From IMG/VR virus record IMGVR_UViG_3300030012_002345, positions 1-25,930 of that record: a DNA stretch of 25,930 nt; one strand, given 5' to 3'. The position numbers and the translations under genes are program-made. The notes beneath the pieces are model-generated. The model searched no databases. It was not told the origin of the DNA and saw only the letters and a program-made list of their open reading frames with translations. This DNA is from a virus. Shown here piece after piece: positions 6,905-13,848 of the stretch (position 1 is its first letter; every line of letters starts with the position of its first letter).

Positions 6905-7567
6905 ATGGCTAGATTAACAGTAAGTTCTGCTGCATCAACAGATATTTTAACAACAGCAGAAGTAAAAACACATTTGAGGGTTACAAATTCGGCAGAAGAT
7001 ACATATATTGGAACTTTGATTAAGGTTGCAACTTTGTATGCAGAAAAGTATTGTGCAGGAAATTTCATAAACACTACATACACCATGACTATGGAAGATT
7101 GGTCTGATGTGTTTGTTTCTAATTCAACACTAGGCACAACTTCAAATTTATTAAAATCTTACACTTACCCATTTGGTGGATATTTTTCCCCATATACAGG
7201 ATTAGCACAAATATTTTTACCAAAAGCACCTGTAAGTTCAGTAAGTTCAATTACTTACTTTGATAGTGATAATTCATCACAAACTTGGTCATCATCAAAT
7301 TATAATCTTATAAATCCTGAAAATCAAAAAGGATTCATTGAAAGTGTAGATGGTGCAGATTATCCATCAATATATTCAAGAGGTGATGCAATAACAGTTA
7401 CATTTGTTAGTGGATATGGTTCTGCTGCAAGTGATGTGCCTGAACCAATTAAACAGGCAGTTTTACTTATAATAGGCAACTTGTATGAAAAGAGGGAAGA
7501 TATGGTTAAAAGGATGCCAACAACATCAGAATATTTATTAGAACCATATAGAATTTTTGAATATTAG
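6905..7567 (+). CDS. head-tail connector (adaptor) protein
   Basis: Head-tail adaptor of the HK97 gp6 / SPP1 gp15 type, which sits as a ring below the portal. The N-terminal part has the helical LTTAEVKTHLRV motif (residues 16-27) and an EDTYIGTLIKVATLYAEKYCAGNF helix characteristic of these proteins. The C-terminus has the PEPIKQAVLLIIGNLYEKREDM helix. Between them is a strand-rich insert with LPKAPVSSVSSITYFDSDN, a feature of longer adaptors (220 residues here). It is placed directly after capsid and before head closure, as expected. Start: ATG at 6905, first after the terminator hairpin. Confidence 0.85.
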   Translation: MARLTVSSAASTDILTTAEVKTHLRVTNSAEDTYIGTLIKVATLYAEKYCAGNFINTTYTMTMEDWSDVFVSNSTLGTTSNLLKSYTYPFGGYFSPYTGLAQIFLPKAPVSSVSSITYFDSDNSSQTWSSSNYNLINPENQKGFIESVDGADYPSIYSRGDAITVTFVSGYGSAASDVPEPIKQAVLLIIGNLYEKREDMVKRMPTTSEYLLEPYRIFEY

Positions 7568-7939
7568 ATGGAAAAAGAATTACTAAAAGCAGGAAAATTA
7601 GATACTTATATTACCATCTACCAATTAACAAGAACACAGGATTCTTATGGGGGTTATTCTAAAAGCAGAAGTAGTTTGAAAAGTGTTTGGTCAATGGTGA
7701 TGCCTTATAAGGGAAAAGAAAAAGTTGAAAATGAAACTATTGTTTCCACAAACAAAGTTTCTTTTTTGGTAAGATGGGATGATGATTTGAATTTGGATTC
7801 ATCAACTATTTCACCTGAACAAAAATATCAAGTTCAATATTTAAGTAAATATTATGAAATTGATAGTGTGGAATATAATGGAAGGGGAATGGGAATTTTG
7901 ATTAATTGTTCATTCAAAGATGATGGAAGATTGGCTTAA
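7568..7939 (+). CDS. head closure / head-tail joining protein
   Basis: A 123-residue protein of the SPP1 gp16 / phage head-tail joining family, forming the valve ring between connector and tail. Visible family features are the N-terminal GKLDTYITIYQLTRTQDSYGGYS (the ITIY...TQDSYGG pattern), a WSMVMPYKGKEK segment and a C-terminal strand pair (KYYEIDSVEYNGRGMGILINCSF). Its ATG follows the connector stop with no gap, so translation is likely coupled. A 213-base noncoding stretch follows. Confidence 0.85.
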   Translation: MEKELLKAGKLDTYITIYQLTRTQDSYGGYSKSRSSLKSVWSMVMPYKGKEKVENETIVSTNKVSFLVRWDDDLNLDSSTISPEQKYQVQYLSKYYEIDSVEYNGRGMGILINCSFKDDGRLA

Positions 7940-8152
7940 ATTTTAAAAAATATCTTAAATTATTTGGAATATTAAAAATAAAAACAAGTATTAAAAACAA
8001 ACGATTTAAGGCATTTTAACCCTACTTTGATGTAATTACATTAGGGTAAGCTAGAAAGTTAATTAGATGAAATTTCCCTCAAGAAGAAAATTAGTGTTTT
8101 TTGTCTGTTAAATATTTTTTATATATTTAAGTATTAACTAATAATTAAAAAA
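7940..8152. other. noncoding gap with nested inverted repeats
   Basis: This is the longest gap within the structural genes. ACCCTA (8019-8024) and TAGGGT (8042-8047) form outer arms, and the perfect palindrome TGTAATTACA (8031-8040) lies between them. No T-run follows, so it does not look like a terminator; an operator or RNA structure is more likely. A second part, from 8100, holds a promoter-like pair. I see no ORF in this gap. It separates the head-completion genes from the neck and tail genes. Confidence 0.5.
8100..8129 (+). promoter_or_regulatory. possible weak Bacteroidota-type promoter
   Basis: TTTG at 8100-8103, 18 bases, then TATATTTA at 8122-8129. It differs from the TANNTTTG consensus in the last base and has one base less spacing than the three better promoters in this window. 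It would transcribe the 37-residue ORF and the tail genes. A+T-rich sequence makes chance matches common, so support is limited. Confidence 0.35.
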
Positions 8153-8266
8153 ATGAAAGGAAAAAGGATACTACAAAATTTAATAAAAAAATTAGATAAG
8201 ATAAGGCATATTAAAGACAAAAAATCTAGAGATGAAATATTATTAAGGTATTTTGATAGGTTATAA
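8153..8266 (+). CDS. possible 37-residue basic protein
   Basis: A small ORF reading MKGKRILQNLIKKLDK then IRHIKDKKSRDEILLRYFDRL. It is strongly basic and could form one or two amphipathic helices. The ATG follows an A-rich leader and the stop lies 25 bases before the neck gene. No family is recognised. Support is only the open frame, its position between a possible promoter and the tail genes, and a plausible leader; it may be noise. Confidence 0.35.
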   Translation: MKGKRILQNLIKKLDKIRHIKDKKSRDEILLRYFDRL

Positions 8267-8291
8267 AAAAAGGGTTTAGAAAAAAGTAAAA

Positions 8292-8717
8292 ATGGCAAAA
8301 ATAATAGGACACGCAAAAATTGTAGGAATGGAAGATGTCATAAGAAGGTTGAAATTGTGTGATAATGATGCAAAAAAAAATAGATTATTAAGAAGGGTTT
8401 TGACCTTTGGTGCTTTTCCAATTTGGAAACAAATGAAACTTAATACACCAGTTAAAACAGGTAATTTGAAAAAGTCTATTTCAAGAATTGCAAGTAGGAA
8501 AAATGCTTTGGTTGCAGTAGGTGCAAGAGCAGGAAGAAGGGCAAAGTATGATGGTTATTATGTAAACTGGGTTGTGGAAGGACATAAAACAAGGGGTGGT
8601 GGACAAACAAAGGCAAATGATTTTATTTCACCTGCTTTTGAAAATAATAAAGAATTAGCAGTGAAAAGGATAGAAGATAAATTAATACAATTAGTAATTG
8701 AAAAAAATTTTAGATGA
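8292..8717 (+). CDS. HK97 gp10-like neck/tail completion protein
   Basis: Minor tail or neck protein of the HK97 gp10 family, needed to complete the tail end that meets the head. The 141 residues carry the family signature: MEDVIRRLKLC near the start, then TPVKTGNLKKSISR (residues 54-67, the conserved P-x-x-T-G-x-L-x-x-S motif), and a closing YYVNWVVEGHKTRGGGQTKANDFISPAFE with the FISPAFE element. Position between head closure and tail terminator is as expected. The stop overlaps the next start (ATGA). Confidence 0.85.
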   Translation: MAKIIGHAKIVGMEDVIRRLKLCDNDAKKNRLLRRVLTFGAFPIWKQMKLNTPVKTGNLKKSISRIASRKNALVAVGARAGRRAKYDGYYVNWVVEGHKTRGGGQTKANDFISPAFENNKELAVKRIEDKLIQLVIEKNFR

Positions 8718-9922
8718 GTATATCAAAGGCTATATATAAAATTTTATCATCTGAAACTGATTTGACATCATTGGTTTCAACAAGGATATTTCCATCTATA
8801 ATTCCACAGAATGAAAATTATCCTTCTTTGATGTATGAAATTAGAGATATTGAACCAATTGAAATAAAAGCAAGAAGGCATCCAAAATCAGAAGCAAGGA
8901 TTGTAATTGGTGTTCATGCCACCACATATGCAGATGTTCAAAATATATCAGATATAGTAGTTGCAACACTTGAAAGATATAAAGATGCAACAGATTATTC
9001 AACTGTTCCTTCAGGAATATCAGGAACACCACCAACAGCAGGATGTTCAATTGTTGAAGGATATTGGATTCAACAAGTTTTTTATGATAATAGCTTTGAC
9101 ATCTTTAATGACCAAATTAGAGTATTTGAAAAATATTTAGAATTTGATGTGAGATTTATGATAAATCCTGCTAGTATGGGTTCTTATGGTTGGTATACAG
9201 CAGGGATTGCAGGACTATTAAGAACCACAGGAAATGCAATTCCATCAGCAGATTTGGATAATATTGGAACATGGTATGATGGAAGTGGTGCAACTTCTTT
9301 GAATTTGACTGATGAATCAGCAACAAAGCCTGATTATTTTACAGAAGGATATTTAAATTTAAATCAAGGAACAGCAACACCATCCCACATTGGTTTATCA
9401 AATCAAGTAGAATTTACACAAGGCTGCACAATGTTTTTTATTTTACAAGAAAATACTGCGTTATCTGATTGGACTTTGTTTGCACTTGACAATGGTGAAT
9501 CAGGTTCAAATGCTTCTATTTTATATTTTAGGGCATCCAGTGGTTCATATTTTGCAAACTTACTTTGTAATGGAACAACAATTCTTTTTTATGGTGGAAG
9601 TTCACTTCCAACTTTAGCAAATAAAACTTATTTTGCTTTTTCTTGGGGTGGTTCATCAGATGAAACAGGAGAATGGGAAGTTATTGACCCAAACAATGCA
9701 ACATATTACAACAAAAATGAATATAATGCAATTAGTGGTGGAACAGGAATGGGTAATATAAAATTCAAAAATATTGGTGCAACAAGTGTGACAACAGACC
9801 CTGACCCAAATGCATCAATGAATTTTTATGAAACAGTTATTTTTAACAAAAAACTAACCTTTGGTGGTGGTCAATATAATAGGATAAAAGATTATTTATT
9901 AAATAAACATAAATTGAATTAA
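8714..9922 (+). CDS. tail terminator (DUF3168-like) fused to a lectin-like domain
   Basis: Residues 1-150 look like the tail-completion/terminator family (DUF3168): MSISKAIYKILSSETDL, RIFPSIIPQNENYPSLMYEI, then VIGVHATTYADVQNISDIV and a final LEFDVRFMI strand. This part caps the tail tube at the neck. The gene does not stop there but runs to 402 residues. Residues about 155-402 are glycine-, serine- and aromatic-rich beta sequence with the pattern of a LamG/concanavalin-like domain: CTMFFILQEN (238-247), KTYFAFSWGGSSDETGEWEV, and the classic ending MNFYETVIFNKKLT...YNRIKDYLLNKHKL. Such domains bind glycans. A glycan-binding domain on the neck would decorate the virion. The domain call rests on pattern recognition without a search. 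Confidence 0.75.
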   Translation: MSISKAIYKILSSETDLTSLVSTRIFPSIIPQNENYPSLMYEIRDIEPIEIKARRHPKSEARIVIGVHATTYADVQNISDIVVATLERYKDATDYSTVPSGISGTPPTAGCSIVEGYWIQQVFYDNSFDIFNDQIRVFEKYLEFDVRFMINPASMGSYGWYTAGIAGLLRTTGNAIPSADLDNIGTWYDGSGATSLNLTDESATKPDYFTEGYLNLNQGTATPSHIGLSNQVEFTQGCTMFFILQENTALSDWTLFALDNGESGSNASILYFRASSGSYFANLLCNGTTILFYGGSSLPTLANKTYFAFSWGGSSDETGEWEVIDPNNATYYNKNEYNAISGGTGMGNIKFKNIGATSVTTDPDPNASMNFYETVIFNKKLTFGGGQYNRIKDYLLNKHKLN

Positions 9923-9923
9923 T

Positions 9924-10112
9924 ATGAAAACTTATACAGTAACATTTATAAAAGACAGAGATATTGATGGTAGAAAAGAAGGTGATAAATATGGACCTGT
10001 TGACAAAGCAGGATATATAAATCTTCTGAATGGTGGATGGATAGAAGATGAACATAATTTGGTGAAAACAAAAAAACAAAAAATCAAAAAAGAAGAAGAA
10101 GATAATAATTAA
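9924..10112 (+). CDS. small conserved-type virion or neck-adjacent protein
   Basis: A 62-residue ORF lying one base after the tail terminator and 22 bases before the tail tube gene. It begins with a strand (MKTYTVTFIKDRDIDG), has a central DKAGYINLLNGGWIEDEH segment, and ends in a charged tail KTKKQKIKKEEEDNN that is probably disordered. Short proteins with a similar strand-plus-helix start occur in many phage head-tail regions, but no family is assigned. Clean spacing and coding character support it as a real gene. Confidence 0.65.
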   Translation: MKTYTVTFIKDRDIDGRKEGDKYGPVDKAGYINLLNGGWIEDEHNLVKTKKQKIKKEEEDNN

Positions 10113-10134
10113 TTAATTAAAACAGAATTTAGAA

Positions 10135-10566
10135 ATGGCAACAACAGGAATTTTTAATGGAACTGACCTGATATTAAAAGTAGATACATCAGGGGGTGGT
10201 TCACCAACATTATTAGGTGCTTCAACATCATGCACAGTGAGTTACAGCTTGGATACTTTTGAAACTACAAACAAAGATTCATCACATACAAAAGCATACT
10301 TACCTGCTGCACATGGATTCACGATGGATTGTGAAGCATTTTACACAACAGATGAAACAAATGCACCTGATAATTTAATGGCAGCACTAAGTGCAAGAAC
10401 TCAAATTGATGTAGAGTTCAACCAAGCATCAGCAACAACTGCTGATTATAAATATACAGGAAAAGCATATATAACATCATGCACATTAAATGCACCAAAT
10501 GAAGATGCTGCAACATACAGTATTTCATTACAAGGCACAGGTGCATTGACTATTGCAGCAAACTAA
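10135..10566 (+). CDS. major tail tube protein
   Basis: Major tail protein, which stacks as hexameric rings to make the tail tube. The 143 residues fit the TP901-1 family of tube proteins: a short N-terminal strand and loop (GIFNGTDLILKVD), TSCTVSYSLDTFETTNKDSS (the conserved strand followed by T-x-K-D), a GFTMDCEAFYTTDET strand, and a C-terminal AYITSCTLNAPNEDAATYSISLQGTG that matches the family's closing hairpin. It precedes the tail chaperone pair and tape measure, the canonical order. A weak inverted repeat and a T-rich stretch follow the stop and may lower read-through. Confidence 0.9.
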   Translation: MATTGIFNGTDLILKVDTSGGGSPTLLGASTSCTVSYSLDTFETTNKDSSHTKAYLPAAHGFTMDCEAFYTTDETNAPDNLMAALSARTQIDVEFNQASATTADYKYTGKAYITSCTLNAPNEDAATYSISLQGTGALTIAAN

Positions 10567-10633
10567 TAGCAATTAAGTCACTATTGTTTTTGGTTTTTTT
10601 ATATATTATATTTAAAAAAATTAATATAAAATT

Positions 10634-10981
10634 ATGAAAGAATTAAAAAAAATTGCAATAGGTGGTGAAATGCGACCTGTTCACTATGGATTTGCAACAC
10701 TGTCAGAATGGTGTGATTTGTGTAATTTAACAATGAATGATTTAACCAAGATTGGTGAAAACATGCCAATTTCAACAGCAATCAACATGGTTTTTTGTGG
10801 ATTGAAACATGGTGCAAGAAAATCAAAAAATGAATTTAAAATCACATTTGATGATGTTGCAGATTGGTTAGATAATGACCAACAAGCAATGACAGATGCA
10901 ATGCAAATTTTTAGTGATTCAATGTCGCAAAGAGTAAGCAAAAAAGGTCAAAAGTCAAAAAAGGTAGAGGGGGAAAAGTAA
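10634..10981 (+). CDS. tail assembly chaperone (gpG-like)
   Basis: Tail assembly chaperone that coats the tape measure during tail building, equivalent in position and logic to lambda gpG. The 115-residue product is acidic and helical in the middle (FATLSEWCDLCNLTMNDLTKIGE, FDDVADWLDNDQQAMTDAMQIF) with a basic tail (RVSKKGQKSKKVEGEK). Near its end the frame holds A AAA AAG (10957-10963) with a GC hairpin after it, the signal for -1 frameshifting. A fraction of ribosomes should make a 219-residue fusion: 110 residues of this ORF plus 109 from the -1 frame, ending at 11292. Unshifted ribosomes stop at 10981. Confidence 0.85.
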   Translation: MKELKKIAIGGEMRPVHYGFATLSEWCDLCNLTMNDLTKIGENMPISTAINMVFCGLKHGARKSKNEFKITFDDVADWLDNDQQAMTDAMQIFSDSMSQRVSKKGQKSKKVEGEK

Positions 10982-10995
10982 ATCCCCCCACCTTT
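10957..10995 (+). promoter_or_regulatory. programmed -1 ribosomal frameshift signal
   Basis: The slippery heptamer A AAA AAG occupies 10957-10963, in phase with the upstream frame (TCA AAA AAG). Five bases later GGGGG (10969-10973) pairs with CCCCC in 10984-10989 around a loop rich in A that contains the zero-frame stop. AAGGT (10961-10965) can also pair with ACCTT (10990-10994), lengthening the stem. The -1 frame is open from 10918 through 11292. This is the same heptamer as in E. coli dnaX and the expected place for the tail chaperone shift. Confidence 0.9.
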
Positions 10996-11025
10996 GATGA
11001 TTTCCTAAAAATAGGAATTGGACAA

Positions 11026-11292
11026 ATGGGAATGACTGAAGAAGAATTTTGGGATTTAACACCAAAAACATTCGGTCTAAAAAGTGAAGGATTTTTTGAG
11101 TTACTTGAAAAAAAAGAACAATTTGAATGGGAAAGGGTAAGATTTCAAACTGTTGCTTTAATCAATAGTGAAAGGAAAAAACACCAACAAATAAGACCAC
11201 AACAATTGGTCAAATTTGACTGGGAAAAAGTTGAAAGCAAAAAAAGTGAAAAAAGTAAAATTGATTATATAATTCATAAGGCAAAAAAATAA
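11026..11292 (+). CDS. tail assembly chaperone, downstream segment (gpT-like, -1 frame)
   Basis: This is the distal part of the tail chaperone fusion. The listed start is the first good ATG in this frame, but the frame is open back to 10918, upstream of the slippery site. The main product is therefore expected to be the frameshift fusion in which reading enters this frame at 10963 (GRGGKVNPPTFDDFLKI...). The segment has EEEFWDLTPKTFGL, a pattern common in these second chaperone domains (a small helix with W and a T-P step), a long EFWERVR-type helix and a basic tail. Separate initiation at 11026 cannot be excluded, though no special leader is present. The tape measure gene starts right after its stop. 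Confidence 0.8.
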   Translation: MGMTEEEFWDLTPKTFGLKSEGFFELLEKKEQFEWERVRFQTVALINSERKKHQQIRPQQLVKFDWEKVESKKSEKSKIDYIIHKAKK

Positions 11293-13848
11293 ATGGCACT
11301 ATCAAAAAATATAAGTGTTTTTCTTACCCTAAACACTAAACAATTTCAATCACAAATAACCAAGACAACTAAAAGCATGAGAGCTTTTGGAACTTCTATG
11401 CAGTCAATTGGTTCTTCTATTACAAGAAATTTCTCAATCCCTTTTGCATTACTGGGTGGTGTAGCAACAAAAACAGCACTTGATTTTGATAAATCAATGA
11501 CTAAAATTAGGACATTGGTTGGAATATCAGGAAAAGAAGTTTCAAGATTTTCTGAAGAAGTAAGGAACTTATCAAAAGAAACTGGTGTAAGTGCTAACGA
11601 ACTAGCACAAGCATTGTTTGATATTACATCAGCAGGTTTGAGGGGTGATGCAGCACTTCAGGCACTTGAAATGTCGGCAAAAGCATCTGCAATAGGACTT
11701 GGAGATACTAAGTCAGTTGCAAGTGCATTATCAGGTGTTATGAACGCATATGCAGGAAGTAATCTTACTGCTGCTGAAGCAACTGATATTTTATTAAAAA
11801 CAGTCAGAGAAGGTAAACTAGAAGCTGAATCACTTGCACCTGTATTGGGTAGGGTTACACCACTAGCAGCACAACTTGGAATTGGATTTGAAGAAGTTGG
11901 TGCATCCATAGCAACATTCACAAAATTAGGGGTCAGTGCAGAAGAAGCAGCAACAGGTCTAAGAGGTGTTTTAAATGCAATTATTAAACCAACAGGAGAA
12001 GCAGAACTAGCATTGAAGTCTTATGGACTGAGCATTGAACAGATTAGAAAAATGGCAGGTGAAAGGGGTTTGATGTTAACCTTAAAACACTTGATGGACA
12101 CTTTTGGAGATAATGACCAAGCAATTGCATCAATGTTTGGTAATGTTAGAGCATTGACAACTGTTTTGGGAACAGCAGGTGCACAAGCAGAAACATATGA
12201 GCAAGTTCTTGCAAGTTTAACTGACAGTCAAGGTGCATTAAATGATGCCTTTAAAGTTGTAGAGAACACAGCTTCTTTTCAATTAGCACAAGCAATGCAA
12301 CAACTAAAAGATGCAATGATTGAACTTGGTCAAGCATTAGTTCCTGTCATATTAAAATTCTCAGAATTTATCACCAATTTGATAAAAAAGTTTAGAAATT
12401 TAAATCCTGAAACAAAACAATTTGTTGCACAACTTGCAGTTGCTTTTGCTGTGGGTGGACCAATATTGACTGGAATTGGATTTCTTATTTCAAATCTTGC
12501 AACAGTAACTACTGCAATGGCAAAATTTGTTTTAAACAACCCAAAATTGGCACTGATGGCGGCAGCAATTGGACTTATTGCATATTATTGGGATGATGTA
12601 AAAGTAGCAATTGCACAAGTTGCAAATTATATGATTGATTTATATAATAATTCTGCATTTGTTAGGGGAATGTTGAATGGGATTTTGGCAACCTTAGCAA
12701 CAATGGGTGGAATTATTGTGACAGTATTTAACTTAATAGTATACACAGTTGAATGGGCAGTCAAAAAGATAGAGGATATTTTCAAAAAATCTAAGGAAAT
12801 ATTTGCAGATGCAGCAAACACCTTTTCTATAGATTTGGGTGACCCTCTAGGAGTGAATAAAGCTGTTCATGATATTTTTGGTCAAGGTGATGAATATGAT
12901 AAAATCAGAGAAAATGACCCACTGTGGATGCAAAAGCCAGACTGGCATGATATTTTAAATACAGGGGGCTCGGATTCAGAAAATTTTTGGGAAGATGAAG
13001 AAGAATTTGTTGAAAAATCAATGTCAGCAATTGAAGATTTTATTACAAAAGCTGATAATATTTGGAATAATGCTTTTGATGAAACTAAACAAGGAAAAAT
13101 TGATATTGAAGTAACTCCTGATGACTTACAAGCAGGGGTTGACAACATAAAAAACAATATTACTTCAGGGATGTCAGGCATTTTCAATGAATTAATGTCA
13201 ATGATGGGAATGGATGGTGGTTTTACTGCTATTGGTGGTGGAGATGATAGTTCAACAGGAACAACAGGAACAACAGGAACAGGAAATGATGTGGTTTTAG
13301 GTTTAGATTTAGGGGAACAAAAAGGAAAATTTCAAACCTTTGTTGATGATATAAAAACATCATGGCTTGAAGGGGTCAAAATAATGGGTCAAGAATTTGA
13401 GAATTTTGCAGTGAAATTTGGTGAAGGAATGTCAAGTGCATTATCAACTGCAATTGTTGAGGGTCAAAGCATGAAAGATGCTTTCAGAGATTTTATGAAA
13501 AGCATGACCCAAGAGGTGTTGAAAATGATAATAAAAACTTTAGTTCTTAGAACTATTATGAAGGCACTTGGACTTCCTGTTGGTGCTATGAGTTTAGGTG
13601 CAGGTCTGGACCAAATGGCAGGGATTACACCTGTTGGTGACATTGCTTTCGGTCCATCATCAGGAAGATATATAGTAGGTCCTGAAGGTGCTTTTTCATT
13701 ATCACCAAATGATTCTATTATTGCAGGAACTAATTTATTCGGTGGTGGTGGTGGTCCATCAAATATGACAGTAGATGGATATATTGATGGTTCATCCATT
13801 ATGCTTAGTAACCAAAGAGAAACAAATACAACAAATAGACTTTCATAG
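11293..13848 (+). CDS. tail tape measure protein
   Basis: Sets tail length and is ejected at infection. The 851 residues start with a coiled region and then the canonical TP901-type core: KIRTLVGISGKEVSRFSEEV, LAQALFDITSAGLRGDAALQ and GVTPLAAQLGIGFEEVGASI-like repeats of hydrophobic helix pairs (residues about 70-300). Two or three hydrophobic segments follow (about 375-435 and 460-485), probably membrane-crossing during DNA entry. A glycine-rich, TTG-repeat linker follows (13252-13284), then a C-terminal region with a helix (MKDAFRDFMKSMTQEVLKM) and IVGPEGAFSLSPND. By the usual rule of about 0.15 nm per residue the tail would be near 125 nm. The gene starts directly after the chaperone stop, consistent with joint assembly. 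Confidence 0.95.
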   Translation: MALSKNISVFLTLNTKQFQSQITKTTKSMRAFGTSMQSIGSSITRNFSIPFALLGGVATKTALDFDKSMTKIRTLVGISGKEVSRFSEEVRNLSKETGVSANELAQALFDITSAGLRGDAALQALEMSAKASAIGLGDTKSVASALSGVMNAYAGSNLTAAEATDILLKTVREGKLEAESLAPVLGRVTPLAAQLGIGFEEVGASIATFTKLGVSAEEAATGLRGVLNAIIKPTGEAELALKSYGLSIEQIRKMAGERGLMLTLKHLMDTFGDNDQAIASMFGNVRALTTVLGTAGAQAETYEQVLASLTDSQGALNDAFKVVENTASFQLAQAMQQLKDAMIELGQALVPVILKFSEFITNLIKKFRNLNPETKQFVAQLAVAFAVGGPILTGIGFLISNLATVTTAMAKFVLNNPKLALMAAAIGLIAYYWDDVKVAIAQVANYMIDLYNNSAFVRGMLNGILATLATMGGIIVTVFNLIVYTVEWAVKKIEDIFKKSKEIFADAANTFSIDLGDPLGVNKAVHDIFGQGDEYDKIRENDPLWMQKPDWHDILNTGGSDSENFWEDEEEFVEKSMSAIEDFITKADNIWNNAFDETKQGKIDIEVTPDDLQAGVDNIKNNITSGMSGIFNELMSMMGMDGGFTAIGGGDDSSTGTTGTTGTGNDVVLGLDLGEQKGKFQTFVDDIKTSWLEGVKIMGQEFENFAVKFGEGMSSALSTAIVEGQSMKDAFRDFMKSMTQEVLKMIIKTLVLRTIMKALGLPVGAMSLGAGLDQMAGITPVGDIAFGPSSGRYIVGPEGAFSLSPNDSIIAGTNLFGGGGGPSNMTVDGYIDGSSIMLSNQRETNTTNRLS

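Noticed and set aside
10567-10633. Possible promoter between tail tube and chaperone genes
   Set aside because: TATATTTA is present, but the only nearby TTTG is 14 bases upstream, and an ATTG at 20 bases is off consensus; in this T-rich gap chance matches are likely.
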